A DNA stretch of 64,000 bases from Seriola aureovittata (GCF_021018895.1 NC_079376.1:9741001-9805000); one strand, 5' to 3'. Positions 23,631-50,264 are shown, counted from the stretch's first letter. Numbers and translations are program-made. Notes: generated by a model from the letters alone, not told the origin.

Positions 23631-25907
23631 AAAACATGCGTGTGGAGGTTATATGCAGGACAAAAACTTTATCTCCACTAACAAGTCTTCCAGATAATCT
23701 GGAAAATAGAATAAAAACACTGAAGTTATTACAAATTTGCCAGTTAATCACGGATGTTGTTTCAAATTTGCCAGTTAAGCATGGGTGTCGGCTTCCAGCT
23801 GTTATTAGTTTTTGGCATACACCATGTATTGTAAGAGAATGCTGCCATCTTAAGGCTGAAGAGAGTAGAAAGACCCCCGGACTCTCCAGCTGTCTGGGGC
23901 TCCACACACCTGCATGTTGTATAAAGAGGCCATACAAGCAGGTCGAGTGCAGAAATGAACCTCGAGAGCTGATTTTCTTTATTCCATGCATCTCTGAAAG
24001 ACATTTGAATCAGAAATAGCAGCTCAAACGCTGATATTCTTCGCACCATCTGTCCAATATGCCTTATGATAATGGTTATGTACAGCAGCACCCCATCATC
24101 TCCTCCATCAACACCATCATCTGTGACTTCGGTACAGAGATCTGCAACCTAAGGCCAAATGAACTGGGGCCAGATGAGTGTGACTCCTTTTAAAGGCTTA
24201 GGGTATCAATACATTTTCATGTAAGCAAATCCTCTTACACCACTGAACCACGCTTTCCATAAGCAGCAGTGATAAGCTCTCAGCTCATACATACCTTCAT
24301 ATGTTGGTGTCAGGGATGTAAAACACAGTGTATGTTCAAAAAGGCTGCAGAGTGTACATTAGTGCAGGGATCAAAATCAGGCCTATTAAATATGCAGTGT
24401 GTGGTAAAGTTAATAGTCTCCATGGTGATGGTGCTGAGGTCAGAGTATGTAATATGAGAGGGTGATATGGCTGTACAGTTATTTTCCTCCTTCCTGTCCA
24501 TTTCTGACCAGAGTGAGACACGTGCAGGGCTCAAGCATTCATTCACATTTTAAATAACATAACTGTTTTTTTTTTGTCAAGTGTATTGTGATGTATTTGG
24601 GACGCGGAAGGAGCACAGCATGGGTGAGTAGTCTGCAGCGAGGCAACGTTTGCGATGACTGGAGAGAGGCAGGGAAACGCAACCACACATTTTTGGAAGC
24701 ATCAGCCACAGTAACGCATCAAATCCTTGATGTGGTTTCAGTAACAGGTAGGCTAAAGGTCAGAAGGAAATACATCATGTAGGCTTTTTTTTTTTTTTTT
24801 TTTAGATACTATGATTTATGTGTATTCTGCCAGGAAGGCCACAGCACTGATTGTAAAAGGACACTCCATCCCAGGTGAGAATTAATTCCCAGCCATCGAG
24901 CACTGAAGGTCATTTTAAAACGCGATGCTATAGTGGAGCCACTGTTTAAAATGGTTTCTCTTTCAGCTTGAAACTGCATTGAAGTTGATGAGAATAACTG
25001 GACATTCACTGGAATATTTCATGAGTTTCCTAACATAACAGCAACCCCCTTTTGCGCACCAGAAACGCGCAGAATATAAATAATAGCGTGGAGGATGATG
25101 CTGAAAAAACATGAACAGTGTTTGAGCTGCGAACACACAAGAGTGCAATCTAAATACAAGTCACATACATGGAGGAACCCCTTTATATTCCCTATAGTAT
25201 AAACTGTCCATGTGCATTTGAAATGAACAAAAAAAATGCAGCGTAGAAATAAACACCTCAAAGAAAATGGAAATGCACCGGTCTGTGACATTCTTTTTTA
25301 TGTGGACATCATTTCTAATTAGCTGGAGAGGATTTGCCGTCAAAAGCAGGTACTGCTGCTCAGCCATGGGGCGCAGTGGGGGGAAAAAAACAGCCATGCA
25401 TTTCACTCACCATCTCGACAGGCGTGAGTCAAAATAGACCTTTCTTCTCATTTCCTCCGCTCCCTTTTCAAAGACACCTTGCAACATACGGAAGATGTGG
25501 ATGCGTCTTGAATAAAAAAAAAGAAAAGAAAGAAAGAAGAATCGCGCCCGTCCGCCGTATTCGCAGGAATAGATCCGGATGAACCCACATCCATCGTCTT
25601 GATCCCGAAAAATGATGATACCTATCGTAGCAATGTGCGCTGAATCTTCCCCACTGCTGCACACCGACGCAGAGAATGATGGCTGCAAAAAATAAAAAAA
25701 TAAAAAAATAAAAAAAGAGAGGAAAAAAAAAAAAATTGGCGGCTACCCCGTCAGCCTGCACACTAAATTCATGGCTCGGTGTGTGAGGACGCCATGTATG
25801 CTCAGGGATGTGATGCGATGTGGAATAATTCCCTGCTGGCTGCCCATGCGCTACCTTGCTCTGTTTACCGTCAATGCAGCTGCAGGCTGTGGCGGAGCTC
25901 CAGTGTT

Positions 25908-25908
<1 letters not shown>

Positions 25909-25961
<53 letters not shown>
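25909..25961. repeat. (GT)n microsatellite, about 26 units
   Basis: Uninterrupted GT run in the fut9-manea interval. Confidence 0.95.
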
Positions 25962-25963
<2 letters not shown>

Positions 25964-27002
25964 ATGCTGAGATTCCGCGTTAGTACATATTACACTTTAA
26001 TCATCAGCTTAAGGTTGTCATTTGAATAAACAGGTGAATCATTTCTGCTGCGAGGAAGCGCGGATCAAAAGGTTCCCCCCCTCGCTTGGCCTCTAACGGC
26101 TGAACATCCAAATGACAAAATAACAGGAGGTTTGTGTGATACATGGCTGCCTCTTAGTGATGTAGAGTCAAACCCGTGGTGTGACCGGTGTGACCACTAT
26201 GACCGCCAGTTAGTGCTGATAATGCGCCACCATGAAACATCAGTTCAGCAGAGAAGTTTTATGCAAATTTGCATAAAAAGACAAAAGGCAAAAAAAGACA
26301 AAAGACAACATGAGCTGATAGGCTACAATAAACAAGACGTCTGCCTCACTAAAGAAGGTGTTGAAATTATTCCACAGAGGTGAAAAATGTTATTATTTTG
26401 CACAATTAAAACTTAAAAATCAGGAGTAATGTATCAGCTTATTAATTAGGTTAGTCATTTAAAGGGCCACTCTAGTGATTTAGTGTTGTTCTTCCATTAA
26501 GTGTGGGGACCGGTGAGAGACTCCTTAAAAAGAAAGATGTTCAAAACCAGAGCTGCAGAGGTCGAGATATCCTGACTTTGCAACCAGTATCTTCCATCAG
26601 CGAGCAGACTGAAAACAGCCCTGCGTAAAAATAAAAAATGTGTTGGCGGGGGTTTGTTGCTACAGGTACCTGTGAGACATGAAATAATAACAAAGTGCAG
26701 TGTGGGTAACAGATGGGTTTGAAGGTTTATCAGATGCCAGAGCACTGCGCAAATTTTTTATAATGCTATCAGACAGGATTTAACTACTCTGGAAAGTTGT
26801 CGCAACAGCAGTTATTCATCTGTTGTCTCAATGGTAAACAGTAGAAATAGGGGCGTTCATGTTACAAACTAACCCACCACAATGGTGTGGTTGCATGCAT
26901 TTGATTAGTCACCCCATTGCTTTGCCAGATGACATTGTTGTATTGTAGTCCTTGTATAAACCTACACACCCTGATGACATCATTGGGGTTATTTTCCCAG
27001 AC

Positions 27003-27412
27003 CTAAAAGGAGCAATTTTAAGTTTTGTTGTTGCTATATAGCCAATGTTAGCATCAACAGCTGTTTACTTACCAGTGTACAAGAAACATTGTGAGTGCAG
27101 CATCAGACTTCAGCCCTTTGCTCTCCAAGAGCTGTCTCCAGAGGTGCAAAGCAACACCAATGTCTCTATCACGTCTTTTCTTCTACTGTAGTTAGCACAC
27201 TAATCAGCTAGCCCCGGTTGTCCTGTCACTTTCCAACAGCAGTTCACTGTAGCCTCCAATCCACCCTGAAAACGTAGCGCTGCTCGGAGGGCGTATTATA
27301 ACCTCTTAACTTGTAAACGCAATAATGGCTGAAGCTCTTGTCAAGAAAACCACCCGCTCCTGGCATGAAACCGCGTTTGGTGGCAGAGAAAACATATAGC
27401 ACCTTTAAGGCT
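27003..27412. mobile_element. possible non-autonomous terminal-inverted-repeat element
   Basis: The left end (CCTAAAAGGAGCAATTTT) and the reverse complement of the right end (CCTTAAAGGTGCTATATG) are similar, forming imperfect terminal inverted repeats about 410 bases apart. The interior has no transposase ORF. End motifs of this kind are common in teleost miniature elements. Target-site duplications were not clear. Confidence 0.35.
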
Positions 27413-28382
27413 ACCCTGAGTTATTCTTTTTCTTTAGTTATTTTAACCCCTAGTATTACTATTGAGCAGGGTTTTTTTTTTTTTTGGCAGGTCTGCACAT
27501 ACACACAGGTGACATAACACACATTCCTGCCAACCGTATCACACGATTCCACTGATCGACAGGTGTTGGTAAGGTGCCATGAAACGCGGCCATTACGCTA
27601 CGTTGCAAGCGAGCAAACACGAATGTAAACAATTAAAATACTTTTTTTTTTTTTTTTAAATCAGCTTTGCAAATGTTTTGAGGAGGGAAATAAATTCATC
27701 ACCTTTGGTACGTATCAAGAATATACATAGCACTTTTTTGGTGAGAAACGGTGAATATAAACATATCTTTTGTTTCTTCCACAGGACACCTTTAAGAAAG
27801 TGTTTTCACAGGCTTAGTAGCACTAACCATGACAAGAGTCCTGATCTTAATGTGGAGAATCACTTAGGTGCTCTTTAAGTAAGCGCATTTCTGCCAGTTT
27901 AAGTAGCACTTATATAAACTGCATCTAAATCTCATAATAGTGACGAGAAAACTGAATCTTCATATGTACTAAAGGGATTCCAAACATATATTTCGTGGTA
28001 GGGGGAATATGTTTTAAGTGATGCAAGCAGACATGTCACGTCATGTTCCAGGTATGTATTAATGATAACAGGCCACGACAAAAAAAAAGTGATGTATTCC
28101 AGGGATAGAAATGATCTTGATTTTACCCTGCACTCTGGCACTCAGCTGCTGCCTGTTTCAATAACCGAAGTGCTGTCCTGCCATCCCTCTGCTGTTTGCA
28201 TCACTGTGATTCATTTTAAGATTAAGCTTGACATGCCTTTGAAAAATCAAGATCTCTGTAGTGCTTTTACTTTTCATGTTTTTTTGGTGTGAGACAGAGC
28301 TGGAAGCAGAGTGAGGCAACAGCTTTATACCACCAGACGGCTTTGTTTACTTGTGTCTTTCCAATCCTTTCCAGGGTGCACT

Positions 28383-28392
28383 TTTATTTATT
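28383..28392 (-). terminator. candidate polyadenylation signal of manea
   Basis: Overlapping AATAAATAAA on the minus strand about 365 bases past the manea stop codon. The position and the doubled hexamer make it a reasonable transcript end. Confidence 0.4.
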
Positions 28393-28754
28393 TCTACTGA
28401 GGTTTATTATAGTCACAGATTATAGGAAATGGATACGTTGGAGACGGTGAGTAAACATGCTGATAAAGTTGTGAATCCCAAAGTTTGCAATGGCTGCGTA
28501 AACAGGAAATAATCAGTTACACATCAGTTAAATTAATAATAATTCACCCAAGTGTAGAAAATAACATACATCGCTGCAGCCAAAATTAAGATAATAAATT
28601 AGTTCACTTGCCAGTGGCTTTTCAAATCATTTGGCTTTTTTCATATAGTTATTCATCATTTGCATTTTGTTGTCCATTAGGCAACTAGAACTTAGTTTTC
28701 ATGTAATTATTTTATACAACTGTGAACAAATATTTTCTATGGCTCTTAGTCAGA

Positions 28755-31398
28755 TCATTCCTGCCACTTCCGTCGCTCACCGCCAAATATCGCAGCCCAC
28801 TTGCGAGTTATCTCCAGGTAAATTGCGGGTTTATTGGGCAGGTAGTCCAGATACACAGTCTGGCTTGTTTTGGGAATCGCCATTTCGATCTGAGTCCCCT
28901 CGTGCCATTCGTTAAAAGATGTTATAGAGATAAAATCTGGCCTGGCTTCTAACGCAGCACTCAGTGAGGTTTCATAGTATTTGCCGTTGACGCGGTTTCG
29001 AGTGTTTTGGAAGTTCCAGGGGCGAATGCTTGTGTCAATGTACCCCGGGCCCACGCTTGGAATGAATATCAGGTTGTTATCTTCGCAGAACGCTTTAATA
29101 GAGTCCCAGTTCCGCTGAGTTGACCCATAGGAGAACCCATTAGTAGCAAAGTAGGTGTAGATACCATCAAAACCTGCTGTCAGGATATCCCTCTTATGTT
29201 TCTCCTCTACCAGCAGGGCAATGAAGATGGCATCATATGGTGTATCCCTGATGCTGTTACTCTCCGTGTGTTTTAGCAGTTTGGTCCACTGCTCGGAGTT
29301 CATCAGATATGAGTCATACACATAGAAGAGTGGAAGAAGCTTGCCAGTGTTTGTACGGTACCTGAAGAAAGCAGGGTGCTCTCCATATCTGAGGAGATAT
29401 GATGCAAACATGATCATTTTTGATTAATGCAATGAGTCATGACAGAATGATTCACTGAGAGAGTGTAAGATCATGAGACTGACAACAGTGAGGAAACTCT
29501 ACTCACTTCTCTATGATGTATTTGACATTAGAGAACATACTGACTTCATCTCTCCCTTTGTACGGTTCAATGTGAAAAGCTACCTGCAAACACAGAAATG
29601 AGAGCAACATAAAAACTGGCAGCACACACATTCTTACTGGCATTAATATTTCAGATTTTTTGATTTAATCTTGAGAGACTGTATACATCAAACATTTGGT
29701 TAGCTACTGCTTGCAAAACAAATGGTTAAGAAACTCACTGCTGTCTTCATACAGACCTTAATATGGTATTTCTGTGCCAATCCCAGCAGTAAAGGCACAA
29801 TGTCATCTGTTGGCTCACCGTTGTCATCCTTCGTATTAGGAGGATACCAGGAAACAGCAAGGACACCTGCGAATAAGCAGTTACAGGTCAAACATGAACC
29901 CCAAACCTCAACGAAAGAAAACACTTACGTAATTGTTCATAAATATAAAAAAAATATACATATAATGTAAAGGTATTGTGGTGATATTAAATGCCACTGT
30001 GGCAGAAAAGAAAATGCCAAAAATCATTATCTTCAATGTCTTAATATTTGGCTTCTACTAAGTGTGAAGTCCAAAAAACCACAAACAATTACAAAAAAAA
30101 GAATCTGTGGAATTCAAATGATTATTATGATTACACAGGGCGAGTCAATGGGTCAATAGTATTGCTTATAAACATATAGTAGTATAGTATAGTATAGTAA
30201 AGTATAGTAGTGTTACCCATATTAATGATTCCAAGTACAATATAATCAAACATGAATAAAATGAGTTATTTGAGTTTTGTTTTATACTCTGTTTTATCTG
30301 ATGCAATGCATAGCAGCGGAAAATAGTTCATTGCATTGAAGATTGGTTTGATTATTTTACGTTTGATTTACATACATCTGCAATACTGTAATATCTGATA
30401 TTTTACAGGAAAATATTCTTAATAATAATGTGATGTCATTTCCTTTCCCTGATAATGATTCTGATACCTCAACTCATCTGCCAATTTTGAATACCAATCT
30501 CACACCAGTGCTGTCTTTTATTCTAATTAAAAACCTGTATGCCTCCCTGCTTGGATCTCAATGGGATCATCGTTTGTATGGTGACGTGAGGCCACGAACT
30601 ACTGTCGCTCAAGTCAGTGGTTTGCTGTGAATGAATCAATGTATCCCATAACAAAAATACTGAATTTCATAATGATGCTGAAGACACAGTATGTGATGTA
30701 GCTCGGTCAAACCAATAACCAGTTCACTTCATCAGAATGCAATAAACCACATTGCCTCCTCATATCCTTCCTAACATCAGAATATCATGATTTAATAACA
30801 AATTGGTTTCACTGGGAAAAAAAACAAGTGATGATATTAATTTACTGCCCCACCCTGGAGTAAAATTCAGGCTAAATCCTCTCTTACCAATAGCTGCTGT
30901 ACGTAGCTGCTGCATATGACCCTCTATAACGTAGGGGTCCCTGGAACTGTAAGCTCCCAGAGAGGGATAGAAGTTGGACCCAATGTCATCAGGTGGGCTG
31001 TGTCTCCCTTGTGGATACCCCTGAGCCACCTTAAAGTCCCAGTGTGGCAGCTGCAGATGATCCCAGTGGACGTATTTGCCATCAAACTTGGGGTTCCCAT
31101 ACCATGTGTAGTAGAAGGCGTGGACATAGTAGTTTGGAGGAGGAAACTTCCTCAGTGTAGCCTCCAGTTCTTCATCTCTGTCTGACTTGGGAGAGTCGTT
31201 CATTTTGATGTGGTCAGGTTTATTGTTGTTTTCTCTCTGCATCTGATTGTCATGCTCTCTGTCAGGAAACAGCTTGACACCCACAGGGCTGCTGAACGGT
31301 GAGTCCTCTGGTGTGAGCCCTTTCAAGACCAGTACAATGAGGACAAGCAACACCAAAGCAATTAATGTGATGCAAGATTTGCGTCTAAACCTTGCCAT
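28755..31398 (-). CDS. manea: glycoprotein endo-alpha-1,2-mannosidase (GH99)
   Basis: Four coding exons (31398-30888, 29866-29757, 29583-29507, 29388-28755) with consensus splice sites encode 443 residues; human MANEA has 462, the difference being mainly in the variable stem and tail. It is a type II cis/medial-Golgi protein with a membrane anchor at about residues 9-27 and a charged stem. The GH99 domain follows (HAFYYTWYGNP, PPDDIGSNFYP, SWYPPNTKDD, GPGYIDTSIRPWN). The two catalytic glutamates of the family lie in SFNEWHEGTQIE near the C-terminus. The enzyme trims glucosylated mannose from N-glycans that escaped ER glucosidases. A splice acceptor at 31507-31508 gives a 108-base 5' untranslated part in the first coding exon. 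The MANEA-type N-terminus (MARFRRKSC) argues against MANEAL. Confidence 0.96.
30174..30210. repeat. (AGTAT)n-like short tandem repeat
   Basis: Imperfect tandem pentamers ATAGT/GTATA in manea intron 1. Confidence 0.8.
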
Positions 31399-32393
31399 TC
31401 TTTAGTCTGTGCTTGAGGCTTTCCACAGTTCATTGTTGAGACAGCAGTGAAGGACTGTAGTTGGAGACGATGCCATTGAAACTCAGTCAAAGAGTTTTTG
31501 TTCAGCCTGGAGGTTTGAAGAAACAAAGGATCTACATCAATTAATCTGTCAGTTCTTGTCACAATTAATCAACTAATTGTTTGGTCTATAAAAGATCAGA
31601 CAATTATTCCATTCCAATTAAAACCCAAAGATGATCAGTTTACAGATGAAACTAAGACTATTTTCTTGATTAATGGTTTAATCTATGAACATTAAAAATG
31701 AATCAACTTATTGTTTCAGTTTAAAAAAGATTTAGAAACACCAAGGCTGGATTACCAACCAGGCAAAGGAGACAACTGAGCAGGGGCGCTAGAACCCCAA
31801 AATCTGAACCATTAAAGCACTATATCAACTATGATGGTGGATGATGGTCCTCCATCCTCCAATGTTATGGTCCCTAGTTAACATATTCCAATTTCTTGTT
31901 TTATCTGACCAGCTGTCAAAAATACAAAGATGATGAGTTTATTATCACAAAAAAAGGAAAAAAAGGAGAGAATTTAGTAAATATTCACATTTAAGGAGTG
32001 ATAGTTGACATTTAGTCCTTCAGAAGAAGACTTAAACAATTACTGAATCATCAAACTTACTGTCAATTAATTTTCTGTAAATCGATTAATCAACTAATCA
32101 TCACTATTAATTGGTGTCTGGGTCTCTGGGTAAATAATGAAAGTGCATCATACAGTGGGGGTAAGTGGGGGCCCAACGACAAATCTGTGCCCTGTAGCCC
32201 CCCTATGAGCTTAATGCAGCCATGAGATAGACAGTTAAGATGCAATGATGAATGACTGAAGCCATATGCGGAAGTAACAGTAACAGTCGGTTACAATATG
32301 CTCACTTTGCTTTACCAACCACACTACAGCAGGTTAGCGATGCCTACAGACACAGTTAACAAGCCAACAACATTAGCTCCCGCAGCTCTACCT
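31399..32393 (-). other. manea 5' untranslated segment and leader intron
   Basis: 31399-31506 is the 5' untranslated part of the first coding exon, bounded by the acceptor TTTCTTCAAACCTCCAG. The rest to about 32393 would be a leader intron containing family A repeat pieces. A possible donor (CAG|GTAGAG) sits at 32392-32393. Confidence 0.4.
31535..32110 (+). repeat. dispersed repeat, family A, two segments
   Basis: Segments at about 31535-31740 and 31905-32110 carry family A words (TAATTGTTTGGTCTATAAAA; TGTCAATTAATTTTCTGTAA). They are separated by unrelated sequence and partly overlap in content, so this is an interrupted copy or two truncated ones. Confidence 0.5.
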
Positions 32394-32760
32394 GCATTGA
32401 TGAACTTTGGACTTGTCAACAGCTGCGACGAATAACCGGTGACACAACAAGCCATTAGTTTTGTCCTCCAACAGCCAAACACTCCGCTTGCTTGCGTATA
32501 ACTGTGTCTATTTCAAATGTAATGTATGGCATTGAACGCAGCCCGTTATGTACCTCCAACGACTCTTCATAAATAATTTCTCTCTATATGTGATGCAGAG
32601 AACAGGACACAACCTGCACTTCTGGTTCAGCAGCGGTCCTGGCAAACGTAACAGATCTGTAAATACTCCACATGAGAAAGAGCAGTGACTGTGACCTATC
32701 CACGTTGTTTATCACGCTGACGTCAAGCGCTGCGTCACGTCCAGTCAACAGTCACTGAAG
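32394..32760 (-). promoter_or_regulatory. candidate manea promoter and first exon region
   Basis: A locally CpG-richer stretch upstream of the proposed leader intron. A perfect palindromic cAMP-response element TGACGTCA lies at 32718-32725, with a second CGTCACG-type half site about ten bases on. Its location fits the promoter of manea, but the start site is not shown by sequence. Confidence 0.35.
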
Positions 32761-32887
32761 CAGTTTAACTGAATCACAGTGATAGATGTCGCCTCCCTTC
32801 GTTTGGGATGGTGTATTACACACACAAGAAAATCCTCACTAAAAAAGGCCAGTAAATTTAAGATATAAAAGGTATTAATGTAATATT

Positions 32888-33125
32888 ATTAGGGCTGCAG
32901 CTAACTGCAATTTTGCCTTAATACCTTGACTAATCAAAAGAGTGTTTGTTCTATTAAATTGTAGAAAATTGTGAAAAATGCCATCGCAATTTTCTACAGC
33001 CCAAGATGTCTTTAAATATTAGTATTAGTATTGTCTTTCTAACGAAACTCAAATATGTTCAATAAAAGAGCAAAGCAGCAAATACTCACACCGAAGAAGT
33101 CATGAGTAGATCAACTAAATCAACA
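32888..33125 (+). repeat. dispersed repeat, family A copy
   Basis: Opens with GGGCTGCAGCTAACTGCAAT, has GTGAAAAATGCCATC and GCCCAAGATGTCTT internally, and decays after AGCAAATACTCAC. It is the best-preserved start of the family in the window. Confidence 0.6.
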
Positions 33126-33776
33126 TGGTAACATCAACAGATGACAAGAGATTAACTTATTTATTTTTCATCTAATGGTTCGTCTCATCATCAGGGACTT
33201 TGTGAAGGTGAGTGAAGCAGACTACGGAAAGCAGTACCACAAATTAACATAATGGTTAGATTGGGTGTAGTGGAGCAACTATACTGCCATCTTTTTTTAT
33301 TTCTGATTATATTTCATAGTTGTCATAATCCACTTGGGCACACTCACATTACTGTGGAAGATGCATAGCTACAGAGGAGAACTGAAGGTCTCTCCTACCT
33401 GAGGTCTGATGACAGTGATGATAGGATGAAACTGAAGCAGTGGATGTACAAGATGAACAGGTTAGGAAAGACAGGGTACTGCATCACAGACATGGTTAAT
33501 TAGGCCCAAAATGAACCCATACCATATCCTCCATATCATATTCTGAAGGTTTTGAACTGGGTTATGATTCATCCACAGGCCCCTGCTGTGTGAACTGTCT
33601 TATTGGGTATGGTGTAATGACTGTATAAGAATTTGCACTTAACCTGAAGTGTGTAAGGTACTGGTTGTATGTTGAGAAAAAGACTTTGCAATACTTCAAG
33701 TTTCCTGACAGTATAGAGACAAACATTGATGCATGAAAAAAGAAAAACCGACATAACAATTTTAGTTTCCATCCAT

Positions 33777-33782
33777 TTTATT
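33777..33782 (-). terminator. candidate polyadenylation signal of ppp1cb
   Basis: AATAAA on the minus strand about 1.44 kb past the ppp1cb stop. PPP1CB mRNAs in vertebrates have long 3' untranslated regions, so this distance is reasonable. The interval 33783-35221 shows no other gene. Confidence 0.4.
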
Positions 33783-35221
33783 GAATTTATAGACTTTCAA
33801 ACAAACTTGTACAAATTGCAAAACAGCTTTTGGTAACACCTCATTGTTTTCTTATTATCATTATTAGGAAATAAATTAAGTGAATAAAAAGTAAACAATG
33901 TGAAGAGAGAACATAGAAATACAACAGAAAGAAGAATACCACAAAGAGCAAAAAGAAAGAAAAAGAAGAGGCAACTGTTTTCCACAAAAAGTCAACTGCA
34001 TCTCATTCGCAGTAGACTGAAGCTGAAGTGCTAACAAGGCTAATCACCGGTCAGCCAAATAGACAACGGAAGTACCTCCAACATTTTGTACTGGCATTGT
34101 AACGCAAAGCCTATCTTGAGCTACCCAGTTTGAAATTGCAGCAATACAACATCAGATTTGTGCTACTTTGCACTGTAATACTGTATTTGCACACCAGGTG
34201 GCATCACTGTCACACAACAAAACCGGCTGGTCCTGCCACCCACTCCCAACTCCACCAGTGTTTTATATTCTGTGCCTGAACATTTTGGGTGATGGGAAAG
34301 GAGGGTGGCTGGCATTTTCACTATAAATCAACAGGATTATATGGGGGGAAATTATCTTGATGAGAACAAATAATAAATAGACCCAGGAAAGCATCAATAT
34401 CAGCTCTGTGTGAGAAGCGGCGTGTTTTTGTGTGGGTGTGGGGTTGAGGCACAGGGAGACATAACGGAGTGAATTGATCTGCACAGGGCGTTATGTTCGG
34501 TTATAGCGTGTCCACTGCCAGCAGCATCTCATTTAGCCTCTATAGTTCATACAAGCCGGTCTCTTCACATTCTTTGCAACTCACAGGGAGGTGCACTCTT
34601 TCATTGGTTAAATATACAAAATGTGCTTGTGCACAGCAACCGCAAAGTGCACTGCACAAGCTATAATGAGTTTGAACAGTTAAGCTGGAATATAAGAGAT
34701 GCTGTTTGTGTCTACAGATTTAGCACTGCATGGAAATCTCAGTCTCATTGAAATACACTGGAAGGACTCTCTCTGCTTTTTGAGAGGTCAAGGCAAAACA
34801 AATTTTCAATCTCCATTTTGTTTTTCTTACACTGAAAAAGAATTCCTCGAACTCAAGTCACTTTGCCCCTCTACACAGAGAAGGCATTTCCTTACATGAC
34901 ACAGAACCTCAGAAAACCTCAAATGGAATTGGAAGTAAAACCACCAAAAAGATTATTTGTTAATAATATCAAAAATACCAACAAACAGGCAAAAAAATAA
35001 AACAGATTGGTCACAGCAAATTTATGTACACATACACATTAAGAAAAGAGCTGTCAGTGGAGTTGGGGAGAAGGTGGGTGAGTGGGGAAGAAAGAGGAGA
35101 AAGACTTGGGCAATTAGATAAGCCCTGTATCTTTGCTATACAGGGGAGTTACAGGGGTTGCCGTGATGGCAGACCAAGGACGGACAGGGTAAGAAGGAGC
35201 GGGAGAGCCAAGGCTGTATGT

Positions 35222-48242
<13,021 letters not shown>

Positions 48243-49940
48243 CTTCAAACTGATGTTGTACAGTGTGGGCCGGTTCGATTCTCCCTCACAAACACCAAGA
48301 GGCGCTGTTGTCAAGAAAACAGTAACGGTAGATGATGGAGTAACTACTTTACACCCACTTTTTTTTAAATGACCTAAAATACAGGCATACTTTCCCTTGT
48401 GTCTGCAGTGGTATTCAGAATCCTTTACCTTTACAAGAAAAATGAAACGAATTAAAAATCTTTAACTACTAAAGAGTTGTCAGCAAAGTGTACCTCTGCT
48501 GTAAGAGTCATTACACTCAATGGACACAGGTGCTATCTGTTGCATTTCAAACTGAAACAGGCCTGCCATAAATTCTACCTTTACAAAGTTTACAATGATT
48601 TTGCACACACTGTTGGATGTGTATAAATTCAAGTATGTGCTTACTGGATAATATTAGAAACACTTCTTAATATAATGCAGTTCACTAAAACATCATCACT
48701 GTGACCTCAGTGCTATAAAAAAAAAAAAGAAAACCTGAATATTATAGGCATTATAAATAGTTGTATTAGATTCTATGTTTAATCTGTACCAGTGCATTGT
48801 GTTTTATAAAGTTATAGTGAAAGTGAAAATAGCAGAAAATGCACTTTCCACTACTGTGTGTTGATGACTATTATCAGAAGCAGTCGGTGGCTTTTATCAT
48901 TGTAAGGAGGTCATAAAATAACCTTTTATGTTTTATCAGTAGGCTATATCACTGATAAAGCTAATAAATGCTGGCTGATGAGTGCTATGCTCCAAAAGTA
49001 ACTTATGCATGCACGGTTTGGGTTATTTATGATGTGGTGACATTCTACATTTCACGTGTATCTAAAATAAATACCATTAAGTTGTAATGGTGATGATTTC
49101 CCTGAACAGGCAGGCTGCATCATCAGCCCATTACTGGTTGACGTCTGATTTTGCAGATGTCACTTGAGCAGTCACACCAGATAATAGTTTATATGAATTA
49201 TTGCAAATTATTTATTGTAAATTACAAAAATAAACAAAGCTACAATCACAGGTGACAAGGTTATTTAAAAAAAATTTCAAGAATGTTTAATTATATTGTC
49301 TTTTCTATCAAAGTTTATCATTGCATATAATGACAACACACCTACAACAAGTGTACTGTTGTTACATCAAGAAAGAGTAACTAAGTACATTTCATTCAAG
49401 TACTCAAAAATTTGAGTCGAGTATTGTGTGTGACTCCATTTCACATTACATACATTTTCACAGTATTAACATTAAACATACAACAGCAGAAAACTTCCTG
49501 TGGTTGATTTATATTGGTTGTAGATTGTCATTTTTCATTAAGTCAGTTGTTAGACCAGCTACAACATTTAAATGCACCTTCCTGGTTGATGCAACAGTGA
49601 TATAAAAATGTGAAGGGAACCATCCTTCATGAGTACTAAATACTTGAACACAATTACAATAATTTTTTTCCACCCTTTGACTTCTGTAAGGTTTAAATCC
49701 AAGACTTCACTAGGTTATCTTATTTACTGCTTTACTTAAGACCAGTGTACCTTTTCCATTTCTGCATCCACTCACATTTTCTGTGGTTCTAGGAAAATAA
49801 TTATCTTCTCTAGACAGAGCAGATGTCATGAAAAACTGCCTTATCACCACAAACAATGTGCTTTCTACAATCACTTTAAACATTGTTTTGTATTTTTTTT
49901 CCCTCAAATAGTTCAGCACAAAAATACAGTAAGTAGCACT
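48243..49940. other. spacer between plb1 and ppp1cb
   Basis: Only 1.7 kb separates the plb1 stop from the ppp1cb start codon. It must hold the plb1 3' untranslated region and the ppp1cb promoter. No other exon is seen. Confidence 0.6.
49211..49216 (-). terminator. candidate polyadenylation signal of plb1
   Basis: AATAAA on the minus strand about 725 bases past the plb1 stop codon. It leaves roughly 970 bases to the ppp1cb start codon. Confidence 0.35.
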
Positions 49941-50264
49941 TTAAAACACAGTGCCCTTCATCTCCACTGTAGCCGTCATTTTCCTCTTGCTTCTCTTGGC
50001 TCTGCAGGAAAGGAGGAGCCAGGTGACACTCCAGCCAATGAGAAGACCAATAACTGCCAGCACAGCAGCGAGCCATACTGGCACACTGTCCAAGCAATCA
50101 GAAGTGAGAGGCAGGGCTGTGCTGTGCGTTGTGGGTGCTGGGGTGGGGGTGGTGGTGGTGGAGGTGGTGGAGGTGAGAGGAAAGGTGGTGCTGTCGGTTT
50201 TGGGTGCTGTAGTGGTGGTCGAACTGGGCAGGCTGTTCGCCTTTGTGAAGATGTATGGATGCTC
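49941..50264 (-). other. plb1: plb1 last exon: stalk, membrane anchor, tail
   Basis: The final 107 residues begin EHPYIFTK. They run through a Thr/Ser/Pro-rich segment suited to O-glycosylation (about 1027-1066). The anchor [17 protein letters not shown] and a basic cytoplasmic tail (CRAKRSKRK) follow. The low-complexity coding stretch is a GTGG-rich tract on the plus strand near 50130-50215 and may vary in length between individuals. Confidence 0.9.

Larger units (their letters stand above)
22963..28754. other. gene-free region upstream of fut9
   Basis: No coding exon was seen between fut9 and manea. It should hold fut9's 5' non-coding exons and promoter and the short manea 3' untranslated region. 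Contents visible are CA and GT microsatellites, A-rich tracts near 25510 and 25690-25735, and a possible small inverted-repeat transposon at 27003-27412. Confidence 0.55.
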
